Shown here one piece after another: positions 27,854 to 38,276 of a DNA stretch of 64,000 nt. Position numbers and translations under genes: made by a program. This DNA is from Candidatus Aminicenantes bacterium JdFR-78 (GTDB lineage Bacteria; Acidobacteriota; Aminicenantia; JdFR-78). Under the pieces are notes generated by a model, which ran no database searches, was not told the DNA's origin, and was given only the letters and a program-made list of their open reading frames with translations. The stretch covers positions 140,999 through 204,998 of the forward strand of contig MTON01000024.1 in assembly GCA_002010665.1 (NCBI GenBank), written 5' to 3'. Numbering within the stretch: position 1 is the first letter of the stretch; every line of letters begins with the position of its first letter.

Positions 27854-29335
27854 ATGAAAAAGAGAGGAATAGTCTTAATTTCCATATTTTTGATCCTTTC
27901 TCAAATTATATTTTCACAACAGAATCCTTCTCCTTATGGAATAAATGGACATGTTCCAAAAAATAGAACTCTATCACTAATAAAAAATGCGGGAATAAAA
28001 TGGGTAAGAGTTGATTTTAACTGGTATGAAATCGAAAGTTCCAAAGGAAATTTTAACTGGAAAGAAATGGATAGAGTTGTGAATAACTCAATAGATAAGG
28101 GTTTAAGTATACTTGGAGTCCTTGCTTATACACCTTCTTGGGCAAATAATGGCAAGTCTAAAAATTATCCACCCTTAAAAAAACAGTACTGGACAAATTT
28201 TGTTAAAAAAGTCGTGAGAAGGTATAAAAGTAAAGTCAAATATTGGTCAATGTGGAATGAGCCGAATTTGGAAAAATTTTGGTCTGGAACTTTAGATGAG
28301 TATGTATTCAATATTCTAATCCCTGGAGCACAAACTGCAAAATCGATTGACTCCAATTGTAAAATTGTTGGACCAGATTTATCACATTTGACTACTGGAG
28401 ATAATATGTGGAACATATGGCTAAGGGCTATTTTAAGAGAAGCAAAGGATTATATTGATGTAATTTCTCACCACATTTATGATATTAGGGGACCAACTTA
28501 TATTTTCGATAAATTAGAAAATGATCAAGGTCCTCTGCTTCCATCTGTTCTTAGAGTGCTTAAAGAAGAAGGAGTAGATAATAAACCTTTCTGGATTACA
28601 GAAACTGGTTGGCCTACAGATGAAGTAGGGGAGGAGGTTCAGTCAAAATATTATCTCGAGTTTCTTCAAGGAATGAGAAATAGGTCATACATAAATAAAA
28701 TCTTTTTTTATGAGATAATAGATGACCCAAGACCTGAAATTCCTAAATATGGGATTATTTATAATAATTTTACTCCTAAAAAAGCCTATTATACCTATAA
28801 GGACTTCATAGCAGGGAAATATCCTCCTGAAGAACCTGAAAACAAGGGTGAAAGTGATACTAATTGTCCCATAATAACCACATTAAATAAAGATAAAAAT
28901 TCTTCAAGAAAAATAATATATCTTAAATCTTTAAGAGATAATTTATTAAAGTCCACAATCCGCGGGAATGAAATTATAAAGCTATATTACAGATATTCGC
29001 CAGAAGTCAATTCAATTCTCCTAAATTCTCCGTATGCTCGTGAATTAGCATTAGAATGTTTAAAGCCTTTTGTGAAATTTAGTGAAGAATTATTTAAAAA
29101 TCCTTTAGAATTAGAAAATAAGAAATTTTATTTGAAACAAAGAGACTGGGAAAAGATTGAGGAATTCATAGAAATTTTGAGAGCTTTTGCAAGTCCTGAA
29201 TTGTTTAGAATTGTTAATGAAATAGAGGAGAGATTACCTCAATATAAAGAAAAATCATTGAATGAATTAATTTTAAAATTAGAATTTGAATTTTCATTTT
29301 TAAGAAAAGAAAAAGAAAATAAAAATGAAAAATAA
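27854..29335 (+). CDS. Exported clan GH-A glycoside hydrolase (GH39/GH5-like) with an extra C-terminal helical domain
   Basis: This 493-residue protein has a signal peptide (about 1-22) and a TIM-barrel domain (about 28-330). It has the clan GH-A pattern: the acid/base Glu136 in MWNEPN and the nucleophile Glu250 in WITETGWP. Such enzymes hydrolyse beta-linked glycans; the substrate is not readable. Residues about 345-493 form an additional lysine- and glutamate-rich helical region that I do not recognise. The last 11 bases overlap the next gene, a small barrel protein, so the two are probably made together. There is no obvious ribosome-binding site; the promoter leaves a leader of about 12 bases. 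Confidence 0.82.
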   Translation: MKKRGIVLISIFLILSQIIFSQQNPSPYGINGHVPKNRTLSLIKNAGIKWVRVDFNWYEIESSKGNFNWKEMDRVVNNSIDKGLSILGVLAYTPSWANNGKSKNYPPLKKQYWTNFVKKVVRRYKSKVKYWSMWNEPNLEKFWSGTLDEYVFNILIPGAQTAKSIDSNCKIVGPDLSHLTTGDNMWNIWLRAILREAKDYIDVISHHIYDIRGPTYIFDKLENDQGPLLPSVLRVLKEEGVDNKPFWITETGWPTDEVGEEVQSKYYLEFLQGMRNRSYINKIFFYEIIDDPRPEIPKYGIIYNNFTPKKAYYTYKDFIAGKYPPEEPENKGESDTNCPIITTLNKDKNSSRKIIYLKSLRDNLLKSTIRGNEIIKLYYRYSPEVNSILLNSPYARELALECLKPFVKFSEELFKNPLELENKKFYLKQRDWEKIEEFIEILRAFASPELFRIVNEIEERLPQYKEKSLNELILKLEFEFSFLRKEKENKNEK

Positions 29336-29942
29336 GAAATTGATCATCGTGATGGTTATTCTGACTACATATAATATTGGATTTGCCCAAAAATCCAATA
29401 CTGTTTCCTCACGATGGGCATTGGGAGTTGGAGGAGGATGGTATGGAATGCCAGAAGAAATTATGAGTAAATTAGTATATGAATCTCCTGCTTTGAGAGG
29501 AAGTACTTATTTTTTAAAATTAAGTTATGAAGAGGGTACTAAAAGCTTTATTTCTACTGTTTTTCAACTTTCTTTTGTTTATGAGAAAATGTCAGGTTCA
29601 GGTATTTGGCGCTACAAAAAAAACTGGGATTCAATTAAAGGAAGCATTGATTTGACTCAATATTTGATGAGTATTTCAACTATTTTCAATTTTTTCAATA
29701 ACTTACCATTAAATCCATATTTTGGAATTGGTCTTGGTCTGGGCAAGTTAGATATATTTGTAAAAGGACAGCTTGTAAAAGACATTGAAATAGAAGAACA
29801 GGATGAAATTGGCCTTTATATTCCTGTTTTATATATTCCAATAGGGTTGAGATTAAAAGTATATGACTTGTTTGAAATTAAAGTTGAAACAGGATTTCAG
29901 AACGGATTTTATATGGGTGGAATTCTCTCCATATATCTTTAA
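29325..29942 (+). CDS. Small outer-membrane beta-barrel protein
   Basis: A 205-residue protein with a signal peptide ending at about GFAQ (residue 22), followed by strands rich in Gly, Tyr and Phe (ALGVGGGWYGMP, NPYFGIGLGLGKLD) and a C-terminal strand ending LSIYL. This is the pattern of an eight-stranded outer-membrane barrel. It starts inside the end of the glycoside hydrolase gene (11-base overlap), suggesting a shared function in handling glycans or the cell surface, which is inference. The 139 bases that follow hold nothing I recognise. Confidence 0.68.
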   Translation: MKNKKLIIVMVILTTYNIGFAQKSNTVSSRWALGVGGGWYGMPEEIMSKLVYESPALRGSTYFLKLSYEEGTKSFISTVFQLSFVYEKMSGSGIWRYKKNWDSIKGSIDLTQYLMSISTIFNFFNNLPLNPYFGIGLGLGKLDIFVKGQLVKDIEIEEQDEIGLYIPVLYIPIGLRLKVYDLFEIKVETGFQNGFYMGGILSIYL

Positions 29943-30081
29943 CATCTTAAAAATAAAAATAGCTTTTTATAAATGGATTGTTTAATTGTTTTTATATTGG
30001 GTCGTATAAGATATATTATGTAAACCAATAACATATAGATTAAAAAATAAAAAAATGTAAAAAATTCTATTGGGAAAGGAT

Positions 30082-30921
30082 TCAACTTTCAGATTCTAAT
30101 TGTCTAATGATTGTTTTCAAAATCTCAATTATTTCACTTTTTTCAACACTGCTTTTTCTAAAAACTATACTTAATTGATATTCTTTTCCTGGAGGGCGAA
30201 ATTTAAAAATATAATTTTTTGGCTTTTCAACTTTTTTTTCTTTATCCACTTTGAGTTGTTTTGTTAATTTCCGAGTATCTTCACGAGTAAGCCCTTCTTT
30301 TTTTATTCTTTCAACAAGTTCTATCATTTTCTCCTTAGATGGTTGGCGAGCAATTTGAACCAATACTGTCTTTGCTTTTATATTATATTCGCTGCACAAT
30401 TTTCTTACTTCTTCAGGAATTTTTAATAGGCTTAAAGTTTCAGTAATTGAAATTCTTGATTTACCAATTTTTTTAGCTATTTCTTGATGTGTATATCCAT
30501 AAATTTCCACAAGTGCTCTAAGCCCGTCGGCTTCTTCAAATGGATCTAAATCTTTTCTGTGTAAATTTTCAATCAAGGATATTTCCAGTGACTCTTTATC
30601 ATCAACATTCATTTCTATACATGGAACTTCTTTTAAGCCAGCTTTTATTGCAGCTCTATATCTTCTTTCTCCAGAAATTATTTCATATCCTTCACCTTTA
30701 GGTCTAACAATAATTGGTTCTAGAATACCTTTAGATTTAATCGATAAAGCTAAATCATCAATATTGCCCAATTCACTTCTTGGTTGATTAGGATTTGGAT
30801 ATATTTTTTCAATAGGTATAACTCTTAATAAAGGGCTTTTTGAGATAGATGAAAGGAGTTCAACAAAATGAGTGTCATGTCGCATTTTAAAGGAATCTGG
30901 TAAACCTATTTTTTTAGGCAC
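30082..30921 (-). CDS. parB: Chromosome-partitioning protein ParB
   Basis: This 279-residue ParB/Spo0J-family protein has an N-terminal CTPase/ParB domain (IYPNPNQPR near 63-71, then ISGERRYRAA and SLIENLHRKDLDPFEEA). The helix-turn-helix region follows (YTHQEIAKKIGKSRISITETLSLLKIP), then a lysine-rich linker and a dimerisation tail. It loads at parS sites, slides as a CTP clamp and works with ParA to segregate origins. The start is GTG, overlapping the end of parA by 8 bases. The usual chromosomal neighbours (rsmG, mnmG) are absent, and no canonical parS was noticed in the window. Confidence 0.93.
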   Translation of the reverse strand: MPKKIGLPDSFKMRHDTHFVELLSSISKSPLLRVIPIEKIYPNPNQPRSELGNIDDLALSIKSKGILEPIIVRPKGEGYEIISGERRYRAAIKAGLKEVPCIEMNVDDKESLEISLIENLHRKDLDPFEEADGLRALVEIYGYTHQEIAKKIGKSRISITETLSLLKIPEEVRKLCSEYNIKAKTVLVQIARQPSKEKMIELVERIKKEGLTREDTRKLTKQLKVDKEKKVEKPKNYIFKFRPPGKEYQLSIVFRKSSVEKSEIIEILKTIIRQLESES

Positions 30922-31681
30922 GGCTTATTATCTCCTCAACAAGATTTTTATACTGAATTGCACCTGATGAGTTTGGAGCAAAGGTGAAAATTGATTCCTT
31001 ATATGCAGGACTTTCTTCCAATCTTACACTTCGCGTTATTATTGTTTTAAATACTACAGGGCCAAATACTTCTTTGATTTTGTTAATCACATCTTTGGAT
31101 ATAACTGTCCTTTTATCATGAAGAGTTATCAAAACTCCTAAAATTTTTAAATCTGGATTAGCTCTCTGTTTTACTTTTTCAATAGTCTCAAGTAAATCAT
31201 CAGTGCCTTCCAAGGATAAATAAGATGGTTGAATAGGAATCAGAATATAAGAAGCTGCAACCATAGCGTTTAATGTTATTAATCCTAATGTAGGTGGAGT
31301 ATCTATTATTATATATTCATATTCTTTTTTTAACCCTTCTATTTTATCCTTTAAACGGTAATAACTATCTATTTCACCAAGAAGAGTTGATTCTAATTTA
31401 GCCATTGAAATTTTTGATGGGATAAGGTGCAGCCCAGGCACAGTAGTATTTAAAATAATATCTTTTAATGTGATATTTGAATCAGTTAAAGCTTCATATA
31501 TGGATTTTTCTATTTTTTCTGGATTTAATACATAAGAAATAGTTGAATTTGCCTGAGGATCAACGTCCACAAGCAGAGTTTTAAACCCTTTAAAGGCAAG
31601 AGCTGCGGAAATATTAATAGCAGTTGTGGTCTTCCCTACTCCACCTTTTTGATTCGCGATTGTAATAACAGTATTTTTCAT
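30914..31681 (-). CDS. parA: Chromosome-partitioning ATPase ParA (Soj-like)
   Basis: A 255-residue ParA/MinD-type ATPase without the long N-terminal DNA-binding domain of plasmid type Ia proteins, so Soj-like. The deviant Walker A is KGGVGKTT at 12-19, Walker A' lies in DVDPQANST, and Walker B in YIIIDTPPTLG. It forms ATP-dependent dimers on DNA and moves ParB-parS complexes. It is cotranscribed with parB, which starts inside its last codons. A promoter lies at 31692-31721. Confidence 0.94.
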   Translation of the reverse strand: MKNTVITIANQKGGVGKTTTAINISAALAFKGFKTLLVDVDPQANSTISYVLNPEKIEKSIYEALTDSNITLKDIILNTTVPGLHLIPSKISMAKLESTLLGEIDSYYRLKDKIEGLKKEYEYIIIDTPPTLGLITLNAMVAASYILIPIQPSYLSLEGTDDLLETIEKVKQRANPDLKILGVLITLHDKRTVISKDVINKIKEVFGPVVFKTIITRSVRLEESPAYKESIFTFAPNSSGAIQYKNLVEEIISRA

Positions 31682-31691
31682 ATTTGTTTAA

Positions 31692-31721
31692 TTTATAACA
31701 TTAATAACCGAAAAAAATCAA
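31692..31721 (-). promoter_or_regulatory. Promoter of parAB
   Basis: On the minus strand, -35 TTGATT (31721-31716), an 18-base spacer and -10 TATAAA (31697-31692), giving a leader of only a few bases before the parA ATG at 31681. Confidence 0.5.
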
Positions 31722-31753
31722 GTATTTAATTGTCGGCATGCAGACATTTTGGA

Positions 31754-31790
31754 TGACAATTATTGTCACAGTTGTTGACAAATTTTGTCA
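31754..31790. promoter_or_regulatory. Tandem 15-bp palindromes, candidate enhancer (UAS) for the sigma-54 promoter
   Basis: Two perfect odd-length palindromes share the half-sites TGACAA/TTGTCA: TGACAATTATTGTCA (31754-31768) and TGACAAATTTTGTCA (31776-31790). Their centres are 22 bp apart, about two helical turns, so they present the same face. They lie about 60-110 bp upstream of the -24/-12 promoter at 31851-31866, the normal place for bacterial enhancer-binding protein sites. They also lie upstream of the divergent parAB promoter, so a role there cannot be excluded. Confidence 0.6.
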
Positions 31791-31850
31791 TAAAATACTA
31801 ATAAATTTGGTTATCTTATTGAAAATAAAAAAGATAGTTTATGAATTTTT

Positions 31851-31866
31851 TGGCATGGTTTTTGCA
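31851..31866 (+). promoter_or_regulatory. Sigma-54 (RpoN) -24/-12 promoter of the HD-GYP gene
   Basis: TGGCATG (31851-31857), 4 bases, TTGCA (31862-31866) matches the TGGCAYR-N4-TTGCW consensus with correct GG/GC spacing. Transcription would start near 31878, just before the AAGGAGG ribosome-binding site at 31881-31887 and the ATG at 31894. Confidence 0.78.
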
Positions 31867-31893
31867 GAATAAGATAGTGAAAGGAGGAGAAAG

Positions 31894-32520
31894 ATGGGAT
31901 TAAATAATAGAATACATAAATTTGAAAAATTGAATGAACCCCAACAAGAAATATTAGAATTATTATTTAAATTAGTAAAATATGTTGAAAATAGAGAGCA
32001 ATATTCAGTTGGACATTCAGAAAGGGTTGCCTACTATGCCAAAAAAATTGGTAAAAGATTAAATCTTCCTCCTGAAAAATTAGATAAATTAGAATTAGCA
32101 GGATATTTACATGATGTAGGAAAGATATCCATAAGTGATGTAATTCTACAAAAGACAGCTCCTTTAACATTTGAGGAGAGATTAATCATTCAACAGCACC
32201 CCCTCACTAGTTGCGAAATATTATCTCCCTTTAACTTTCTTAGACCTATAATTCCAGCTGTAAAATATCATCATGAAAGATGGGATGGTTCTGGTTATCC
32301 AGAAGGCCTTAAAGAGAAAGAAATTCCTCTGGAAGCAAGAATACTGGGAATAGTTGACTCCTTTGAAGCTTTAAGTTCAAAGCGTCCTTATAGAAACAAA
32401 TTTACAATAGGAAAGATTTTTGAAATTTTTGAAAAAAATTCAGGAATTCTTTTTGACCCTGAAATAACTGAGATTTTCATTGATATAATGAAGAGCGATA
32501 CAATAACTCTTTATTTTTGA
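31894..32520 (+). CDS. Stand-alone HD-GYP domain phosphodiesterase
   Basis: This 208-residue protein consists almost only of an HD-GYP domain. Metal ligands and signature residues are His41, His73-Asp74 (LHDVGKI), His102, His126/His127, the HHERWDGSGYP signature (126-136) and Asp155. HD-GYP enzymes hydrolyse cyclic di-GMP (sometimes other cyclic dinucleotides) to GMP. There is no receiver or sensor domain; the first 25 residues are a short helix. With no sensing module, control is probably transcriptional, in line with the sigma-54 promoter and paired upstream palindromes. It may oppose the diguanylate cyclase at 8421-9905. Confidence 0.9.
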   Translation: MGLNNRIHKFEKLNEPQQEILELLFKLVKYVENREQYSVGHSERVAYYAKKIGKRLNLPPEKLDKLELAGYLHDVGKISISDVILQKTAPLTFEERLIIQQHPLTSCEILSPFNFLRPIIPAVKYHHERWDGSGYPEGLKEKEIPLEARILGIVDSFEALSSKRPYRNKFTIGKIFEIFEKNSGILFDPEITEIFIDIMKSDTITLYF

Positions 32521-34193
32521 TAGACTATTTTACCACCAACAATTGTCATTTCAACATGAGTATTAAGTATTTCTTTTGCAGGAATACTCAATAAATTTTT
32601 TGATAAAATCACAATATCTGCCAATTTCCCCTCTTCAATTGAACCTTTTATTTTTTCTTCAAAACCTGCATAAGCTGCATCAATTGTAAACATTTTTAAA
32701 GCTTCATATCGAGTTACCCTCTGTTCAGGATACCATCCTCCTTTTGGCCAGCCTTTATGGTCCTGCCTAGTACATGCCGCGTAAATACCCCATAAAGGAT
32801 TTGCATTCTCCACAGGTGCATCTGAACCTCCAGCAATTCTAACTCCTGTATTTATTAAAGATTTCCATGCATATGCATATTTAGCTCTCTCTGAACCAAG
32901 TCTATCCACAGCCCAATACATATCAGAAGTTGCATGAGTTGGTTGCATAGAAGGTATCACATTTAATTTTGCAAATCTTGGGATATCTTCTTCTGTTAAA
33001 ACCTGAGCATGTTCGATTCTAAATCTATGATTTTTTGTCTGAGATACGGTTTTAAAAGCTTTTTCAAAAAGATCAAGGGTCAATCTGTTTGCTCTATCAC
33101 CTATTGCATGAACACAAACCTGGAAACCTTTTTTCAATGCTTTTTTCATTACTTCCAAAGCCTCATCCGGATCAAAAGTTATAAGACCAGTATTTGTAGG
33201 ATCGTCATTATAAGGTTCAAATAATGCTGCACCTCTTGAACCAAGAGCACCATCAGAAAACATCTTGATACTTCTTACTGTTAAAAAGTTATTTCCGTAT
33301 CCTATTTCAGGTCCTTTTTTAAAATATTCATCAATTGCATCTCCAGGCCATCCAAGCATGACATATAATCTTACAGTTAATTTGTTTTCGTTTATTAATT
33401 CCTTGTAAATTTTTATAGTTTCTAAATCCACTCCCGCATCATGAACTGTTGTGAGGCCGAGAGAAGAACATTCTTTTGATGCCAGAATAGCCATTTCTTT
33501 CTTCTCTTCATATGTAGGGGAAGGCATAATTTTCTTTACAAGAGACATGGCTTCGTCAATTAAAACACCAGTTGGTTTTCCTGTTTCTGGGTCCCGGAGA
33601 ATTTTTCCTCCTTTAGGATCTGGGGTTTGTTTTGTAATTCCAGCTTTTTTCAAAACAAGACTATTAACCCATAGGGCATGACCATCAATTCTTCTTAAAA
33701 CAACAGGATTTTTTGGAGATACTGAATCTAAATCCCATCGTGTAGGAAATTCTTTTATTGGCCAGTCATTCTGGTCCCATCCTCTCCCAAGGATCCATTT
33801 TCCTTCTCCTTCCTTTAAAATTCTATTTTTAACAAGCTTAACAATTTCCTCTTTTGAAGTCGTTCCTACAAGATTCAAAATTCTCTTTGTATTCCCTAAC
33901 CCTAGGAAATGTATATGCGCATCTATAAATCCAGGAACAACTGTTTTCCCAGTCAAGTCAATGACTTTTGTTTGGACTCCAATTAATTTTTCTACTTCTT
34001 TATTTTTTCCTACTTTAACAATTTTATCCCCAATTATTGCAACAGCTTGTGCACTTGGTTTTTTTGGGTTCATGGTAATTACATTTGCATTTAATAAAAC
34101 CATATCAGCTTGTTTTCTTACGCAGGTTATAAACAAACTAAGCAAAAATCCTATAAAAAATAAAAAAATAAATATTTTTTTAACAAAAAGCAT
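32511..34193 (-). CDS. YtcJ-family amidohydrolase, exported
   Basis: This 560-residue metal-dependent hydrolase of the amidohydrolase superfamily (amidohydro_3) has an N-terminal hydrophobic segment ending at Cys24 (FITC), a possible lipoprotein site. The first metal-binding motif is HIHFLGLG; others are visible at HDAGVD, CVHAIGDRAN, RIEHAQVL and AGGSDAPVE. Relatives (YtcJ, NfdA) hydrolyse N-substituted formamides or unknown amides, and the substrate here is unknown. An envelope location is unusual for YtcJ but frequent in Aminicenantes-like genomes. The 3' end overlaps the convergent HD-GYP gene by 10 bases. Confidence 0.85.
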   Translation of the reverse strand: MLFVKKIFIFLFFIGFLLSLFITCVRKQADMVLLNANVITMNPKKPSAQAVAIIGDKIVKVGKNKEVEKLIGVQTKVIDLTGKTVVPGFIDAHIHFLGLGNTKRILNLVGTTSKEEIVKLVKNRILKEGEGKWILGRGWDQNDWPIKEFPTRWDLDSVSPKNPVVLRRIDGHALWVNSLVLKKAGITKQTPDPKGGKILRDPETGKPTGVLIDEAMSLVKKIMPSPTYEEKKEMAILASKECSSLGLTTVHDAGVDLETIKIYKELINENKLTVRLYVMLGWPGDAIDEYFKKGPEIGYGNNFLTVRSIKMFSDGALGSRGAALFEPYNDDPTNTGLITFDPDEALEVMKKALKKGFQVCVHAIGDRANRLTLDLFEKAFKTVSQTKNHRFRIEHAQVLTEEDIPRFAKLNVIPSMQPTHATSDMYWAVDRLGSERAKYAYAWKSLINTGVRIAGGSDAPVENANPLWGIYAACTRQDHKGWPKGGWYPEQRVTRYEALKMFTIDAAYAGFEEKIKGSIEEGKLADIVILSKNLLSIPAKEILNTHVEMTIVGGKIVYQK

Positions 34194-34245
34194 TTAATCA
34201 ACCTCCAAGATTGGATTATAAGAATATTAAGATATATTGTTATGG

Positions 34246-34339
<94 letters not shown>

Positions 34340-34421
34340 TCCACGCTTTTTTATTTTAACATTTATTATTTCAAAGTCAATCTTCCTTTAACAAATGACC
34401 ATTTGCCATTAACCATATAAA

Positions 34422-34514
34422 TGGCGGAGGGAGAGGGATTCGAACCCCCGTCCCGGGATCTACCCGGGAAGCGATTTTCAAGACCGCCGCCTTAAGCCAC
34501 TCGGCCATCCCTCC
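34422..34514 (-). tRNA. tRNA-Ser (anticodon UGA)
   Basis: A class II tRNA with a 7-bp acceptor stem (GGAGGGA / TCCCTCC), discriminator G and encoded CCA. The anticodon loop CTTGAAA lies on a GCGGT/ATCGC stem, giving TGA. A long variable arm with a CCCGGG stem and a T-loop TTCGAAT are present. It reads UCA and, by wobble, other UCN codons. It lies 35 bases after the serS stop. Confidence 0.95.
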
Positions 34515-34549
34515 TTCTTTAAAAATTTTAATAATCTTAGCCAAAATTA

Positions 34550-36518
<1,969 letters not shown>

Positions 36519-36585
36519 TTTTTTCCTCCATTTTTAGTTTATAGTGGATTTGAATTATAAAAATCAAGAATAAAAATAAAATCGC

Positions 36586-36614
36586 TTGACAAAACTTCTT
36601 TAAAATATTAGATT
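36586..36614 (+). promoter_or_regulatory. Promoter of the TetR-exporter operon
   Basis: -35 TTGACA (36586-36591), a 17-base spacer and -10 TAGATT (36609-36614). The -10 overlaps the palindrome at 36612-36633, and the predicted start of transcription falls inside it. Confidence 0.65.
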
Positions 36615-36633
36615 AACTAAATGGTTAGTTAAT
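36612..36633. promoter_or_regulatory. TetR-type operator palindrome
   Basis: A 9-bp perfect inverted repeat, ATTAACTAA and TTAGTTAAT, surrounds a 4-base centre (ATGG). It overlaps the -10 box and ends on the base before the regulator's ATG. TetR proteins usually repress their own gene through such palindromes, so autorepression of the exporter operon is the natural reading. Confidence 0.72.
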
Positions 36634-37236
36634 ATGACAAAAGAAAGAATTCTTAAAGTAGCGCAAGAAATATTTTCCAAAAAGGGATTTGATTCTACAA
36701 CTACCCAGGAAATTGCAGAGAGAGCTAAAGTTAATAAAGCAATGATTCATTATTATTTCAAAAATAAGGAAGGTCTTTACATTGAAATTTTAAGAAAACT
36801 TTTTAGTGAAATTGCTTCAAAAATCCTGAATATTTTTTCAATGAATTTGACTCCACCTGAAAAATTTAAATTATTAATATCCGAATACATAGATTTTATT
36901 TCAAAAAATAGATTTCTTCCCCCTTTGGTTTTAAGGAGTGTTCTCAGTTATAAAAGAAATATATATGAAATAATAAAAGAAATAATGCTTCCAGTTTATA
37001 AAAAAGGAGAAGAAGTCTTTGACGAAGGCAAACGAAAAGGTTATTTCTACGATTATGATTATAAGAATTTAATACCAACTTTAATTGGTGCCATTATTTT
37101 TTATTTTATTGCACATCCTGTTTTCTCCTTCATATGGGAAGATAATCCTCTTTCGAATGAAAATTTAGAAAAGAGAAAAAACGAATTAATAAAATTCATC
37201 GAAAAAGCTTTAATAAAAAGCACGGAGGAAAAATGA
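36634..37236 (+). CDS. TetR/AcrR family transcriptional regulator
   Basis: This 200-residue regulator has an N-terminal TetR helix-turn-helix (ILKVAQEIFSKKGFDSTTTQEIAERAKVNKAMIHYYFKNKEGLY, about 5-48). The helical ligand domain that follows has a C-terminal part similar to CecR/YbiH-type regulators of ABC exporters. No Shine-Dalgarno sequence is possible in the operator-filled leader, so translation may be leaderless. The stop overlaps the HlyD gene start by 4 bases. It probably represses the five-gene exporter operon until an effector binds; the effector is unknown. Confidence 0.9.
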   Translation: MTKERILKVAQEIFSKKGFDSTTTQEIAERAKVNKAMIHYYFKNKEGLYIEILRKLFSEIASKILNIFSMNLTPPEKFKLLISEYIDFISKNRFLPPLVLRSVLSYKRNIYEIIKEIMLPVYKKGEEVFDEGKRKGYFYDYDYKNLIPTLIGAIIFYFIAHPVFSFIWEDNPLSNENLEKRKNELIKFIEKALIKSTEEK

Positions 37237-38237
37237 AAAATTCAATAAATATTTTCTGGATTTTTACTATTTCAAGTTTAATATTCAGCCAAATATTTAT
37301 ATCAAACTGCAAAAATAAGAAGGAAATTAAAACAATAGAAGTCTCAGGCATAATTGAAGCAATAAAAGTTGAAATCAGGTCAAAATTGCAAGCAGAAGTG
37401 AAAGAAATCTTTATAAAGGAAGGACAGAAAGTTAAAAAGGGAGATTTATTATGTTTGCTTGATAAAGAAAAATTACAAATTCAATTAAATCAAATTAAAG
37501 CAAATATTGAAATGGCAAATTTAAAATTGAAGCTTTTTGAAAAAGGCACTAAAAAAGAGCTTATTGCAATTGCTAAAAATCAATTGGAAAGTGCCAAAAA
37601 AGAATATATGTTAGCCAAAACAAATCAGGAAAGAATGTCAAGGCTTTTTGAAAAAGGAGCAGTATCACAATATCAAAAAGAAAGAGCAGATTTAGAATTA
37701 AAACTTGCAAAAGAGAAATACGAAAGTGCACTTGAAAATTATAATCTTGCGCTTAGAGGAAAAGAGAAGGAAGAAATTGAGATGGTCAAAGCAGAAATAA
37801 AAAATCTCGAAGCAAAAGAAAAATTTCTCTTTAGTCAATTAAAAGATACTGAAATTCGTTCTCCAATAGATGGATATGTTGAAATTAAACATGTGGAAGT
37901 GGGCGAATTGGCTTTACCGGGAACAATTCTTTTCACTCTCTTAGATTTAGGCAGAACATATGTTAAAGCATACATTCCTGAAAGATATATTGGCTTAATA
38001 AAAAGAGGGAATCTAGTTGAAGTATATTCTGATTCTTATCCTAATAAAATTTTTAGGGGTGAGGTAGATTATATTTCTGACGAAGCAGAATTTGTTCCAA
38101 AAGAAGTGCAAACTAAAGAAGAGCGCCTGAAATTAGTATTTATGATTAAATCTTATCTTAAAAATCAAAAACGAGAATTGAAACCTGGAATGCCAGTGGA
38201 TGTGAAAATATTTGTTGGTGAATCGGTAAGTCGGTGA
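37233..38237 (+). CDS. HlyD-family periplasmic adaptor subunit of an ABC exporter
   Basis: A 334-residue membrane-fusion protein similar in layout to YbhG. A signal segment ends at Cys26 (ISNC, a possible lipoprotein site). A biotinyl-lipoyl-like half motif (IEAIKVEIRSKLQAEVKEIFIKEGQKVKKGD) follows, then a long alpha-helical hairpin (about 95-190, rich in KAE repeats), the second lipoyl half (TEIRSPIDGYV) and a beta-barrel. It links an inner-membrane ABC transporter to an outer-membrane channel, but no TolC-like gene is in the operon. It starts inside the TetR stop codon (ATGA). Confidence 0.88.
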   Translation: MKNSINIFWIFTISSLIFSQIFISNCKNKKEIKTIEVSGIIEAIKVEIRSKLQAEVKEIFIKEGQKVKKGDLLCLLDKEKLQIQLNQIKANIEMANLKLKLFEKGTKKELIAIAKNQLESAKKEYMLAKTNQERMSRLFEKGAVSQYQKERADLELKLAKEKYESALENYNLALRGKEKEEIEMVKAEIKNLEAKEKFLFSQLKDTEIRSPIDGYVEIKHVEVGELALPGTILFTLLDLGRTYVKAYIPERYIGLIKRGNLVEVYSDSYPNKIFRGEVDYISDEAEFVPKEVQTKEERLKLVFMIKSYLKNQKRELKPGMPVDVKIFVGESVSR

Positions 38238-38276
38238 ATTGGTTATTTATAAATAATAGCGATAATAAAGTAAAAA

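Noticed and set aside
30082-31893. parS site and replication origin near parAB
   Set aside because: No TGTTTCACGTGAAACA-like sequence, dnaA boxes or origin-linked genes (dnaA, rsmG, mnmG) were seen.
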